25,209 bases of DNA from Penium margaritaceum (lineage: Eukaryota; Streptophyta; Zygnematophyceae; Desmidiales; Peniaceae): assembly GCA_023375785.1 (NCBI GenBank), contig SZWC01015116.1, positions 31,700-56,908 of the forward strand, in the 5' to 3' direction. Within the stretch, counting starts at the first letter, position 1. Every line of letters starts with the position of its first letter. This document shows, piece by piece, positions 8,505 through 18,179 of this stretch. A program made the position numbers and the translations under genes. The notes beneath the pieces were generated by a model, which was not told the DNA's origin, searched no databases, and saw nothing but the letters and a program-made list of their open reading frames with translations.

Positions 8505-9771
8505 AGGGTGCTACACCTGAAGAGTGTGCTACCCGCTTGGCTGGATGGCTATGGGATGGATGGGAAGGTGCTGAAGCCGACAACCGATGAGTGGAACCTC
8601 ATTGCCTTGCTGATCCTCATCTTGAAGCCATTCAATGCTTACACGGATGATGTCAGTGGGAGCAAGTATCCCACTCTGAAACTTGTGATCCCATTATTTG
8701 AGAGTATGTTGGAGAAGCTGAATGGGTGGCAGGTGAAAGCATTGGCAGCAAAGGAGAGGGGCGCAGCATTGAAGCTCAACCCAAAGGAGCAGTTTCTCCT
8801 GGACATCCACACCGGCTTCGTGGATGCAGAGACAAAGCTGAAGAAGTATGCCCGCTTGCTGTCTGTTCATAACGCACTTGCCACAGCTATGGACCCCCGC
8901 ATTTGCATGAGGTACCATGAGCGCACGCATCGGCTGATGGGGATCAGCAGTGGAGCAAAGCTCCAGCTGAAGGTGATGGAACTGCTCCGCCCATACCACG
9001 AGAAGGTGGAGGTGCAGAGGGCTGCAGCAGACGCAGCAGCCACGGCGGCAGGAACCCAGGGCAGCCAGTCCACACAAGAGAGCTCTATGCCTGTAGCAGC
9101 GTCATCATCCAACGTGATTGCTGTGTCACCTGCTGTGCCTGCTGCTCTCTGCCAGCTGCGTCCCCGACCTGAGCGGCAGCGTGAAGAGGACGACGCACTG
9201 TTGGATACTTGCAGCACTTGCAGGTCCTATGGCTGACATGTTTGAAGTGTCCAAGGTTCCTGCTACACCTACAGCTCCACCATCCTCCCTGGAGGAGGAG
9301 GTGGAGTAGTGGAACAAACTTTCAAAGAAGTCTCCACGCTGCCACATTCTGAAACATTTCAGGAAGCTCTGGAAGAAATTCCCAACGCTGTCCCTTGCGG
9401 CTGCTAGCGTGTTTGCTGTTCTCGGCACATCCACACCATCTTAGCATCTTTTGTCTCTTGGCAGGCACGTGACAACCGACTTCAGGCACTCGCTGGCCCA
9501 TCTGACACTAGAGAATCTGCTTACTATGAAGTCCTGGATCAACGAGCCCTCCCTCCTGGATTTCCCAGTCAGCCGACATGGGATGGTGGCTAAGGAATTC
9601 AGGGACGAGGAGGAGCGCATCAAGGAGCTGAGGAGGAAAGCAAAGGAAGCAAACCTGGTCTGTGCAGCAGCAGAGGAGTTAGAGGGTCTCAGTATCTTTG
9701 TGATCGACGAGGAGGCAGAGGGTGAATGGGAAGGGGAAGGTTGTGATGATGACATGTTGGAGATGACATGA
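8505..9771 (+). pseudogene. hAT transposase, C-terminal half, broken
   Basis: Cut-and-paste transposase of hAT type. Visible in order: LPAWLDGYGMDGKVLKPTTD, LLILILKPFNAYTDDVSGSK and YPTLKLVIPLFESML (the family's LEPF...TK.LS...YPT pattern); KYARLLSVHNALATAMDPR (helical region, ATAMDPR matching A..LDPR); an Ala/Ser/Gln-rich spacer; then, after a frameshift near 9200-9235, ADMFEVS and SLEEEVE with a stop at 9307. The dimerisation block continues after that stop: FPTLSLAAASVFAVLGTSTPS, then TAG at 9442-9444, then GRHVTTDF and LTLENLLTMKSWINEP. The TAG falls on the Glu of the conserved PSE(R) motif. The frame ends at 9771. The N-terminal half is absent. Confidence 0.85.
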
Positions 9772-10285
9772 GCCATCCGTTTCAATCAAGTCAATTCTCT
9801 TTGTTGTTTCCCCCTGACAATCTGATGTTTGTTCCTCTTTGCTTCTTTCTAGGCCTGATAATCTCCCTCAGAATGTTGATGGTGCAATGGAAATGGTTTA
9901 TGATGCAATGCAAATGGTGAATGGTGCAATGGAAATGGTGAATGGTGCAATCAGTGAATGCCTTGATTGGTGAGTGTGTAAGTGGTGCAAAAAATACATG
10001 GTGTATGGAGAATGCTGCAATCAGTGAGTTAAGCAGATACAGATCCACCGTGTGGCCTTCATTGGTCCACTTTGTAAGTGGTGCATGGCAGGTGGTAATT
10101 GGTGCACATTGTGGATAGCTGAGTCACTAATTATACAACATGGTATTGTTACCACATGGTTGCATTCCAGTGTTGTGAAGTATGCACTTTGATGGTGGAC
10201 ATGATGATATTAAGAGAACGACAGTTGTGAATGTCCAATTGTGGTCCTTGTAAAGCACACAGTTTCAAACTATGTAGATCCAACA
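9772..10285. other. hAT 3' non-coding region
   Basis: About 500 bp between the transposase stop and the GATCC array. It contains the 21-bp repeats at 9879-9960 and AT-richer sequence with many ATGGTG/GGTGCA words. No coding signal is seen; the 85-codon minus-strand frame (9791-10048) is a by-product of the repeats. Confidence 0.5.
9879..9960. repeat. 21-bp tandem repeat, about 3.9 units
   Basis: Units start at 9879, 9900, 9921 and 9942 with the consensus ATGGTGCAATGGAAATGGTG plus A. Looser relatives (GGTGCA words) continue to about 10110. It lies in the 3' part of the hAT element. Confidence 0.75.
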
Positions 10286-10400
10286 CAATCCGCGGATCAC
10301 ACTGGATCCGCGGATCCGGATCCGAATCCGCGTATCCGGATCCATCACCCGATCCGGACCCGGGATTCCGGATCCGTCCTGTGATCCACTGTTCTGATCC
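10286..10400. repeat. Subterminal GGATCC/CCGCGGATC array of the hAT
   Basis: Short palindromic words (GATCCGCGGATC, GGATCCGGATCC, GATCCG) are densely packed in the 115 bp next to the right terminus. hAT elements characteristically carry clusters of short subterminal motifs bound by their transposase; this is a good candidate for such sites. The function is inferred from position only. Confidence 0.5.
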
Positions 10401-10412
10401 GTTGTGCACCCT
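10401..10412 (-). other. Candidate right terminal inverted repeat of the hAT
   Basis: gttgtgcaccct, whose reverse complement begins AGGGTGCAC, compares with AGGGTGCTACAC at 8505-8516. The sequence beyond 10420 is copia gag again. Confidence 0.45.
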
Positions 10413-10420
10413 TATATGTC
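10413..10420. other. Candidate hAT target duplication, right copy
   Basis: tatatgtc compares with atgatgtc at 8496-8503 (5 of 8 identical). It directly abuts copia-B gag codons. Confidence 0.4.
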
Positions 10421-11173
10421 GGCCTCTCCAAGAAACGGGCAAAAGTCCACGGCAATGTCGTGCAGCATGGCGTAAAGGAGTCCGCACATCGCCCTTGCCA
10501 CTGTCAGCACCTGAGCACGATCCATAACCTGGTACGAACTGCGATAGCACGGCCATACCCCCTCTGAAGTGGCCCAGACCTGAAAAAGAATCTCCCAGCA
10601 GTCAAAGCCGTCCTCGCTGACATGTCGTGGGGGCGGTGTCTCAAAGTCCTTGGGTTCCAGCTCCACAGGGAGACAAGGACGAGGGATGGGGAAGACACCA
10701 AGACAAGGAGAGTCGCTGGGATAGGAATCGGGCGATGATTGAATCTCTGGGAAAAGGTTGTCAGATGTGTGTGGGGGCCGAGAACTCATCTGAAGCTGGC
10801 GGAGACGCTCTTTAAACATGCGAATCTTGCTCTCGTGAGTGCCATCCTCTATACCATGCATGTCAAGGTCCTCATCCCAAGGATCAAGAGGTGGCGGGTT
10901 TCTTCCTATTCCTTTCATCGGTGCAAATGCTAGCTATTTTGCAAAGGGTATGACACCGCCGACTCCCTCGTAGGTCTGTCAAGGAGCCGTGGACTAACCA
11001 TGACGAAACTTAGTGAGCATACGGATTGCGTCAGTGTGCTACTGCTACAAACGACGCATCTCATCCTACTCAATCCATAGGTCCTCAATAGCTTGCAAGC
11101 GTGGGCTCATGACCCTTGATGAGGAGGAAGAGGGATCTAGTGGTCCTTTGCCCTTGTCAGCGGTTGGAGCCAT
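10421..11173 (-). pseudogene. Copia-B gag, N-terminal half
   Basis: Starts at an ATG at 11173-11171 (MAPTADKGKGPLDPSSSSS), the same position relative to leader and Ser run as copia-A (896). In-frame stops follow within the Arg/Gln/Glu-rich stretch. From 10918 a long frame reads DEDLDMHGIEDG, SKIRMFKERLRQLQ, a Pro/Ser-rich spacer, VSEDGFDCWEILFQVWATSE and MCGLLYAM, ending at the hAT insertion. Similarity to copia-A gag is clear throughout. The remaining half is at 7700-8495. Confidence 0.75.
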
Positions 11174-11282
11174 GTCAGCGCTCAGTATGGGCCGGGATGT
11201 CAAACTTATCGGATTGCAAAACCAATGGAGTTTCTCAAAGATTTGAAAGGCTGGCAATTTTCGACGTTTTGACCCGAAAGAT

Positions 11283-11405
11283 TGACTATCAATGCTGACA
11301 TGACTAACAACCCATACTGACATTAGCATGGGTTTGTTGACATCAGCATGGGTTTGCTCATGTCAGCATGGACCTGATGACGTCAACAAGGAAAATGCTG
11401 ACGTT
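11283..11405. promoter_or_regulatory. Decayed TGACGTCA palindrome array, copia-B
   Basis: Counterpart of 1020-1091. One exact TGACGTCA is at 11378-11385 and a TGACATCA at 11338-11345, with further degenerate copies (TGCTGACAT, CATGTCAGC, GCTGACGTTGGC) at roughly 20-25-bp steps. The position between leader and gag is the same as in copia-A. Confidence 0.5.
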
Positions 11406-12059
11406 GGCACAATGTTTTCTACAACCCTCGCGTCTGTTGCCCTACTACGTAGGGGACGAGTGCTTCGTAGCAGCCTCGTGGAAGCTGCACGGAAGCTCTA
11501 CAATAGCGTCCGCTTGGCTGCTGGTGTTACAGCGCTGGCGCCTTTAGTAGCAGCCACATACCTTCTTGCGCAGCTATGGCAGTAGTTGCGTGCTATTGCT
11601 GTGCTGCAGCACAAGTGCCTGCTACCTCTATTCCGCGTTGCTACTGCTGCATTGCTTTTTCTGTTGCTGCTTGCTATTGCTATTGCTTGCTACTCCTGTT
11701 TCTAGTCAATGCTGTTACTGCTGCACACTATTACTTGCTCTTGCTGTTGCTGGCTGCTCGCTTCTTGCCCCTTGCTGCATGCTGCTTGCTACTGTTGCTG
11801 CTACCCGCTGCCGCCTACTGCTGCTGTTGCTAACGCTGATGCCACTAGTTTCTGGCGACTGCAGCCTGTTGTAGTTGCCACCTGCTGCTACCACTGCTAG
11901 CGGCTAATGCTATTGCTACACTCTCACGTGGTGAAGGCGGGTGACTTCGGCAATAGTCGGGTGACGTCATAGGTCCCGCTGAATCAGCTAGAGCCATGAC
12001 GCTCATTGCTACTGCTCTACAGCGTCTCTACTGCGCAGCTTGGCGTGAACTGTCTTGCC
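11406..12059 (-). repeat. 5' leader of copia-B, CTG-rich, decayed
   Basis: The interval between PBS and gag carries CTG/TTG/CTA triplets, densest at 11560-11910, matching the CTG-rich leader of copia-A but with many transitions and weaker hairpins. Leu/Cys-rich plus-strand frames here are compositional. No gene is seen. Confidence 0.6.
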
Positions 12060-12071
12060 GCTCTGATACTA
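12060..12071 (-). other. Primer-binding site of copia-B
   Basis: The minus strand reads TAGTATCAGAGC, one mismatch from the initiator tRNA-Met PBS, and directly abuts the 5' LTR. It is located as in copia-A. Confidence 0.8.
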
Positions 12072-12715
12072 GGACAAGATGTGTAGAAGCTTTCTGGCAA
12101 CACAGCCGTTGACTAGGCGTCAGTGCCTTGTGCGACAGTGATGACACTTATAGGTCGTCCACTCAACGACAGGAGTGTGGCTAGGAGACACAAGTCAAAG
12201 TGTCAGAATTCTCAATGGCATTTGCAGAGAGACATAAAAAATGACAGGTCCACAACATGAATACCTGCCGCGGTGCATGCCGGGTGTCACACACGGCAGT
12301 GTAAGGTCTGTCCAAAAACTGGCCCAAAAACACTATTTTGACCGTAACTCTGCGTAGAAAATTCATAACGCTACGCCGTCTGAACGTAAACATACAGAAT
12401 CTCAAGCCGAACGCTATGACTGGTCATATGCATGCATCTGGCATCAAACGGTGGACACATAATGCAGAAACATGAAAAACTGGCCCACGTCCACTCCACC
12501 GATGACCTCCTACGTGCTGAAGGAAAAAGTGTAGAAGGTCCCAGACAGCATCCAGGGCTCTGGAGCGGTCGTCGGTCAGCTCTTAGCAGGTGGTCCACAA
12601 CCAGACAACGCACCGGCGCCACTTGGGTCCGCATTAGGGATCTGCACGGGCATGGACACGACCAAGTGGTCCAAGTAAATTGTACAGATCGACAGGAACG
12701 TGAAAAATCACAATA
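12072..12715 (-). repeat. 5' LTR of copia-B
   Basis: A 644-bp partner of 2599-3244. Both terminal dinucleotides have mutated (TATTGTG at the start in element sense; CC in place of CA at the end). The TATA-like block at 12255-12264 has also changed (CATGAATACC), so the promoter is probably dead. The right edge is gypsy-1 integrase sequence. Confidence 0.85.
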
Positions 12716-13800
12716 GTCCCAACCAGTAGTGTTTGAGCTTTGCGAAGTCCTATCCTCGGAGTTGGATGTTTGCCGAGTTGAGGAGGACGTGATCGCCACC
12801 GCTAAGCACGAAATTGATGCAATGTCGGTCGGATGCCCACTTCATAGCTGCTTATGTCTTCACGAGGGTGTGTCTTGTTTCCTCACAGATGCTTGCGAAG
12901 TCCCGGTAGCGAATGTCAACCGCGAGAATGTTACTAGCTTTGTGATCCACCCGGTGCGGCAGGAAGTTTGTCGTACACCACCTCGAAAGGTATTTGACCC
13001 ATTGCTATTGAAGTGGCAGAGTCAGATGTGACTTCGGCGGTTGGTAAGCTTTTTGCCCAAACAGTGCTACATGGCTCGCATAAGATTCGAAGAAGTTGGT
13101 TGAGCGTCTGGTTGGTTCACTCGGTTTGTCCGTCGGTTTGAGGGTGGAATGTCGTTGACAGTTGGATCTGATTTTCGTAATGTGTCATCACTACTAGACA
13201 AAAATGATTGGTGAAGTGGCCGTCTCTCTCGCTACAGATGGTATGTGGCACTTCGTGCAGTCGCACGATTTGATTAAAAAACAGCTACGCTGTTCCTTCT
13301 ACGGTGACCATGATCCTAGATGGGATAAAATGTGAATCTTTGGAAATCTGTCCACCATGATGAGGATGGCGTCATACTCCATGGGAGTGGCGAGCGGTCT
13401 CGTCACAAAGTCCATGCTGATGTTGGCCCACGGTTCCGTCGAAATGGGTTGGGGTTGATGTAGACCAGGTGACCTTGTGCGCCGAGAGTCTTGTCTCTAA
13501 CACGTATTGCATAACTTGCAAAAAGGCTGCCACGTCGGTCTACATCTTGTCCTACTAGTAATGTTTTTCCAGCTTCTTGAGCGTATTTTTCTCGCCGCAG
13601 TATCCACGTAAAATGATGTCATGGCACTCTTCCTATAGCAATCCCCATAGTTCCTCGTTTGGAGGAACGACAACTTGGCAAGTGAATCGCCATTGCCAAT
13701 AGAGTTTTTCGAACCAAAATTTGGTTTTGTCGTACCCGCTGAACTCCTCGTAACCTTTCACAAATAGCCTCGCAAGGTACGGGTCTCGTTTTTCAAGTAA
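12716..13800 (-). pseudogene. Gypsy-1 integrase, interrupted
   Basis: Zinc-binding region EECHDIILRGYCGEKNTLKK (13570-13640), core MEYDAILIMVDRFPKIH with the first catalytic Asp (about 13335-13385), HEVPHTICSERDGHF with the second, the signature TFHPQTDGQTER (about 13115-13150), the GQIPFEVVY helix, then the C-terminal GDHVLLNSANIQLRG and DFAKLKHYWLG, where it stops at the copia-B LTR. The continuation starting EIERM is at 2598. Several frameshifts and stops are present. Confidence 0.88.
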
Positions 13801-14440
13801 TGTACTGGTCTCAGCCATCGGATCTGGTCATCGACTCAAGGCATCCATCAGATTTGTTTTTCCAGGCCAGTACTCAATGTCGTAGTCGAGGTTGGACTTG
13901 AGGAACTCCATCCATTGAGTTTTTCGACGGCCTAGATTTGGTTGGGTGTTGAGATATTTCAGGGCATGATGGTCGGTGTGGATGATGTATCATGAGCATT
14001 CCAGGTAGCATCGCCATTTCTTGAATGCGTGCACGCTTGCAAACATTTGTTTTCGTGCAACGTGTAGTTTAGTTCTGGCCCTCAAAGTCTTCTTCACATA
14101 TACGTAGTCCCCTTGTTCTCTGCCGCCGTTGTCTTGGAGGAGAATGGCTTTGATGGCTCAATGGGACGCATCGATGGCCAGGATGTAGTCAAGTGTTGGA
14201 TCTTCCAATCGTAAGGTTGGCGCTTAGGACAAAATGATTCTCAAAGAGTTTAACATTTTTTGTTCGTTGTCTCCCCAATTCCACTTGGTGGTTTTATAGG
14301 TGAGATCGGAGAGAGGCGCTGACACTTGGGAATGGTCTTTTACGAATCTACGGTAGTAGTTAGGGAAGCCGAAGAATACCTAGACATCCCTAACATTTGT
14401 GGGGGTCGGCCAATCAGCGACCGCCTCCACCTTTTTTTAG
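13801..14440 (-). pseudogene. Gypsy-1 RNase H
   Basis: Blocks KTTKWNWGDNEQKM, APTLRLEDPTLDYILAIDAS (family pattern ..LPDP...F.LETDAS), KAILLQDNGG, TKLHVARKQMFASVHAF, YIIHTDHHALKYL and QWMEFLKSNLDYDIEYWPGK are all recognisable, followed by NLMDALSR. Interspersed stops make it inactive. In gypsy-2 nearly all of this domain is missing. Confidence 0.85.
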
Positions 14441-15100
14441 TCCATGGTAATCTGTCTGCGGCCAACTATGTGGCCATACACCTCGATCGAACTGCGAGCA
14501 AAGTCACAGTTTGAGAGTTTTCTGAAAAACTTATCTCGTAGCAAAACTTTGAGAACATTTCAAAGATGTCTATTGTGCTCCTTTGAAGTACGTCATACAC
14601 AAGAATGTCGTTGAGATACACAACGATGAAGTCGTCGAGGTACAGGCGAAAAATGTTGTTGATCGCCACCATAAATAATGCGGGGGAATTTGTGATTCCA
14701 AACGGCAAGACCATGAACTCAAAGTGCTCATATCTGGTGCGGAATGCTCTCTTTTTTGCCTCCTTATCAGTTTTGCCAATCATGATCGTTGCTCCATTGG
14801 TTAATTTGCTAGGACTTTGAGCCCCATGGAGTTGGTCAAAAATTTCATCTACTTCCGAGAAGGGGTAGTGGTTCTTGATGGTGATGTTGTTCAACGCTCG
14901 GTAGTCCACGCGCATCCACATCTCTCCCCTTTTTTTTTCACGAGAGTATCGATGTTGCGTAGGGTGACTTGGGAGGTCCGATGAACCCCTACCCGAGTAT
15001 CTCATCCCGCTGCTTCTAGATTTCGATCAGCTCATGATCGCTCATCCGATAGGTCCCATTCATTGTCGGCTTGATGTCTGACTTTAGGTCTATACGATGG
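14441..15100 (-). pseudogene. Gypsy-1 reverse transcriptase
   Basis: The longest gypsy frame (15005-14466). Reads HRIDLKSDIKP upstream, then MRVDYRALNNITIKNHYPF, EIFDQLHGA, KKRAFRTRYEHFEFMVLPFG, ITNSPALFM and YLDDFIVVYLNDILVY. The catalytic box YIDD is YLND here (14607-14618), so the first Asp is lost. The thumb region after it degenerates. Homologous to gypsy-2 19630-20100. Confidence 0.9.
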
Positions 15101-15900
15101 TCGATGTTGCCTTGCGGTGATTCAAGGTAGTTATCCATAAAAACCCCCTTCAACCTCCTTGATGAGCTGCGTAAACTCGTTTGGTATGGCTGTGATCTTC
15201 TCGCGTGTTGATGCCGTTGGTGTCGCTTCGGCATCTGCAGTCTCTTCCGCTTCCTCTGCTTGCACGTGAACTAGCCACGCTTGAACTCCACATTTCAGGT
15301 ACCGCTTGGCCACGTCCAGAGATATCGGTTGGCATTTTGTGATTGTCATGACTTCCTCTGCTACTTTCATCTCGTCTTCTTACCATAACCATCGTTGCAT
15401 CTTGGGTCGATCGACCAGAGGCAAGTGTCATTTTTCTGCCATTGATACTAGCGTAGACTGCTCCGCTGCTCAAAACAACCTGCTAATCGTGCTGATACCA
15501 TAAATCTCTCCCGAGGATGATTTTGTGGTGGCTCGTTGGACAAGTCCTCCAAACTTTTATGTTGTGCAGATCTCCGATCTACAGCACCAGTGGTTCACAA
15601 AGTCAACAGATATGCAGTTGTCCGTTGCTGATTTTCCTTAAAAAAATCCCGGTTCGGTTTGCAAACCCAACTTCCAAACCATGTCGTTGCTCAAAGAATT
15701 GTAAAAAGCTCCTGCATCCAGTAGTGTCGGTACCGTTCTGCGACTTCTAGAATCCCTCGATTGTACTCGTAGTAGTATCGCCAGTTCGTCGACGTCATAC
15801 CCCTCGTGGAACTTTGCGATCATTAGAACCCTTGTCTGCGGCAATGTGAGCCGCTCAGATGGGTGATGGGTTAGCGCAAATTCTTCCAACCTGGCAAGAG
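15101..15900 (-). pseudogene. Gypsy-1 protease and pre-RT region
   Basis: VPTLLDAGAFYNSLSNDMV (around 15680-15730) matches the gypsy protease pattern LVDSGAT.NFIS; the active triad is DAG at 15710-15718, not DSG/DTG. Downstream, SLDVAKRYLKCGVQAWLVHV and the acidic segment up to NEFTQLIKEVEG match the pre-RT region also found in gypsy-2 at 20324-20539. Frameshifts separate the pieces. Confidence 0.75.
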
Positions 15901-17181
15901 CCTCACGGTTTACTCCTACCCTTGGCCGTTTCCTGAATCCTCACTCTTTTTCTTGCCACTTCTCACCCTGTTTTGCTTGTTGTGGATGCTTTCGGCAGTC
16001 GCATGTATGTGACCAAGTTTTTTCGCAAGTCTTGCAGAGCCGTTCATCCCGCTGATCAACAGCGTCAATCTCCATTGAAGACAAGGTTTCCATTGCTTGT
16101 GAATTTCCTTCGCCATAATAAGGATTGTGGTTTTGGGGTTGCCAACCATTCGTTGTCTGCAACGGAGCATTGTAGTCGTCGCTCTCGATGCGGTCAGTTG
16201 TTGTTACCATTAATAGAAGGTCATCTTGGATGCTGAAATGGTGATTGCTCATTGGATATCTCTCTTTAAGCCATTTTTGTTGTGGAAACACAGCTTGTTA
16301 GGGGCAATGTCCTTGCCTGTGATGATTTTACGGAAACATCGAGTGTATTCTGCCATGCTGGACTGCTAACATAGATATTGGAGTCTATACGGCGCGTCAG
16401 ATTTCTCTTTTAGCTTCCCAAAGTGGGGGATTGTAGCACGCAAGAAGTTGCTCCATGATTCCGGTGGCATGAAAGAATCGTGCCACGTCGAATTGATCTA
16501 CTTGAGAGGTAGCATGCCTACGATCGATGATCTAGGAGCAGTCGCGACAGCCGTTGGTGCAGCTCCACCAGTCTCCTTTGGTCGTTGGATGGCCTGTAGA
16601 TCGGACCACTAACTTAAAGTTGTTCCACACAAAATCGACGCCGCAATGTCAAGATTCTTTTTGTATTTGTTGACCGTGCCAGCGGTGAAGTACACCTCCA
16701 AACGCATCAGCCACATCTTGACTATCGTTCCCTTGGGGTTTGCAAGATTGAAAGGTTCATGGAGTACCGGTCGAATTTGAGATTCATTCTAGATTTGCAA
16801 ATTTCTCTTGGTGAGCACTACTTCGTGCACGTCAGAAACTCAAAGCTCCTCCATTGCCATGTTGTGCTGTTGGAGCACATGAGTAGTGAGACTCTCGAGT
16901 CCTGACAATTTCTGGTACAGATATTTGTTGATTCGTGCTTGTCCGCTGGTGCTCCCATCGTGCCAGGTATCCACTGAACGGGCTATGGTGGGGACAAAGG
17001 ACTTGCTGAGCCAGAGGGGTCCGTCGCCCGGACTGGCTGTTGGATTTGTCGGTATTCCACCATTCACTGCAAGGTTGTTGCTGCCGCCTGGTTCGAGTGG
17101 CAATCGTCGTTGTTTGTGTGCTCCTAATCCGCCATCGTCAAAGTGCCGGGAACTTGTGCTCGTCGATGGATGCGCTTTCAC
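15901..17181 (-). pseudogene. Gypsy-1 gag
   Basis: Starts at MKAHPSTSTSSRHFDDG (17181), about 120 bp after the PBS. Continues through ARINKYLYQKLSGLESL, a Retrotrans_gag-type region (SWSNFLRATIPHFGKLKEKS, SSMAEYTRCFRKII) and an LCKTCEK zinc-knuckle remnant near 16030, where a one-base shift separates the CxxC from the GH...C half. Stops occur throughout. Confidence 0.75.
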
Positions 17182-17298
17182 TGTTCATGGTTGTCATTGC
17201 AAAGTCTGTGATATTCTGAATGGTGGAGATGTGTAGAGAACATGTGGGAGGTTGTTGCCAGGTAGTTAATGCATCTGTTATCCCTCCAATGCCACTGC

Positions 17299-17310
17299 GC
17301 TCTAATACCA
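17299..17310 (-). other. Primer-binding site of gypsy-1
   Basis: The minus strand reads TGGTATTAGAGC, one base from the initiator tRNA-Met PBS, two bases from the LTR end. Confidence 0.8.
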
Positions 17311-17312
17311 AG

Positions 17313-17865
17313 TGTTACGTGAGCAAAACTTAGGTTGTTCACACAGATGAGGTGCGAGACAAAAGACGATTTGGGGTTTTGGGACAAATGGATCATTTGT
17401 ATCAAGTAGTTAGTGCACTTCAATGAAAACTGTTGAGTGTCTTGAGCACATATATACAATGCCTAGAATGAGAATGAGGTATAAGTCGGGTCATCAACAT
17501 TTGAGCCGAGCGACTCCTGCAAGGTCGCGCTGTAAGTGGTGGATGTTAGAAGCTCCGCCGAGAAGTCGGGGGGCTTTGAGAATATCTTGACATTTTTTTG
17601 TAAATGTCAAGCTTTGTCAAGAAGTAGATCGAACAATATTGAAACATCGATATGGTTTGTCACTCTTCTGTTTGACCTTTCTGGAAAGGGGTCGAAGTTG
17701 TCGAAAGGTTTTGGAACGGGATACTAGAGGTCAGGATAGTTGGCTAAAATGCCCTCGGCCGAATTGTAGAAAAATCCTCAAGTCACCGCGTGGTGGGCAA
17801 TGAATTTAAGGAAAGAAGTGCCCACTCGCAAGTTTTAAGGACTCATGTACATCAAGGACGTAACA
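17313..17865 (-). repeat. 5' LTR of gypsy-1
   Basis: The ends form a short inverted repeat, TGTTACGT...ACGTAACA. The right edge shares the block GGACTCATGTAC plus a GACGTARCA end with the gypsy-2 3' LTR (18138-18165). The length is 553 bp, longer than the 280-bp gypsy-2 LTR. The 3' partner is outside the window, so the boundaries rest on PBS position and end motifs. Confidence 0.7.
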
Positions 17866-17885
17866 CTGGGAAACCTTGTTTTTTG

Positions 17886-18165
17886 TGCTCCGGTGAGTTA
17901 TTACCATAACTCCCAAGAAGGATAAAACAATAACATTTCTTGCCCCCAAGTTCAAGCATTAGGGTAGATTAAAGATAATTGTACAATGCATGTTTTTTTA
18001 CTCACTTTGAAACCAACCATCCCGTACACCACTCCAGACACCAAGTCCACCATGTTCGCCCACTTCCAACATATGTGATTGGCTCACTTTACACTTGTGA
18101 TTGAAGTGGACCACGTATGACCCACTTGCTAAATAGAGGGACTCATGTACGTCAGGGACGTAGCA
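17886..18165 (-). repeat. 3' LTR of gypsy-2
   Basis: The left edge TGCTCCGGTGAGTT matches TGCTACGGTGAGTT at 22083; the right edge CAGGGACGTAGCA matches the gypsy-1 LTR end; a polypurine tract follows at 18166-18179. The size is 280 bp. Confidence 0.65.
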
Positions 18166-18179
18166 CGTCCCCCCTTTTT
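18166..18179 (-). other. Polypurine tract of gypsy-2
   Basis: The minus strand reads AAAAAGGGGGGACG directly upstream of the TGCTACGTCC start of the 3' LTR, as expected for plus-strand priming. Confidence 0.75.

Larger units (their letters stand above)
8504..10412 (+). mobile_element. hAT DNA transposon inserted in copia-B gag, 5'-deleted
   Basis: Copia-B gag homology stops at about 8495 on one side and about 10420 on the other, and the intervening 1.9 kb carries a hAT transposase C-terminal half on the plus strand. Candidate termini are CAGGGTGCTACAC (8504-8516) and, on the reverse strand of the right end, AGGGTGCACAAC (10401-10412), matching at 9 of 12 positions. Transposase coding begins almost directly after the left terminus, so the BED finger and both N-terminal catalytic acids are missing. 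It is a non-autonomous, dead copy. Confidence 0.75.
2599..12715 (-). mobile_element. Copia-B: full-length but decayed Ty1/copia element
   Basis: This is a 10.1-kb element, of which about 1.9 kb is an inserted hAT. The order in element sense is 5' LTR, PBS, leader, gag, protease, integrase, RT, RNase H, polypurine tract, 3' LTR. Integrase upstream of RT is diagnostic of copia. The flanks are gtcag (2594-2598) and gtccc (12716-12720), a plausible decayed 5-bp target duplication. Both flanks are gypsy-1 integrase sequence, so the element is nested in gypsy-1. Stops, frameshifts, a 107-bp duplication and a minisatellite in pol make it non-functional. Confidence 0.85.
12716..17865 (-). mobile_element. 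Gypsy-1: Ty3/gypsy element, interrupted and decayed
   Basis: Order in element sense: 5' LTR (17313-17865), PBS, gag, protease, RT, RNase H, integrase; RT upstream of integrase is diagnostic of gypsy. The integrase is cut at 12716 by copia-B and continues at 2598-2468, where copia-A cuts it again. Its 3' end and 3' LTR are outside the window. Frameshifts and stops occur in every domain. Confidence 0.88.

Noticed and set aside
11566..11900. Leu/Cys-rich plus-strand frames
   Set aside because: Compositional by-product of the CTG-rich leader; no conserved motif.
2468..12760. The KLKHY motif on both sides of copia-B as evidence of two separate gypsy copies
   Set aside because: The two KLKHY occurrences are different motifs of one protein: one before WLG, the other after VFHMS. 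Gypsy-2 has the corresponding pair (KLKS before WL, KLKHYW after it), so one split copy explains both.
12729..13031. 100-codon plus-strand frame
   Set aside because: Antisense of gypsy-1 integrase.
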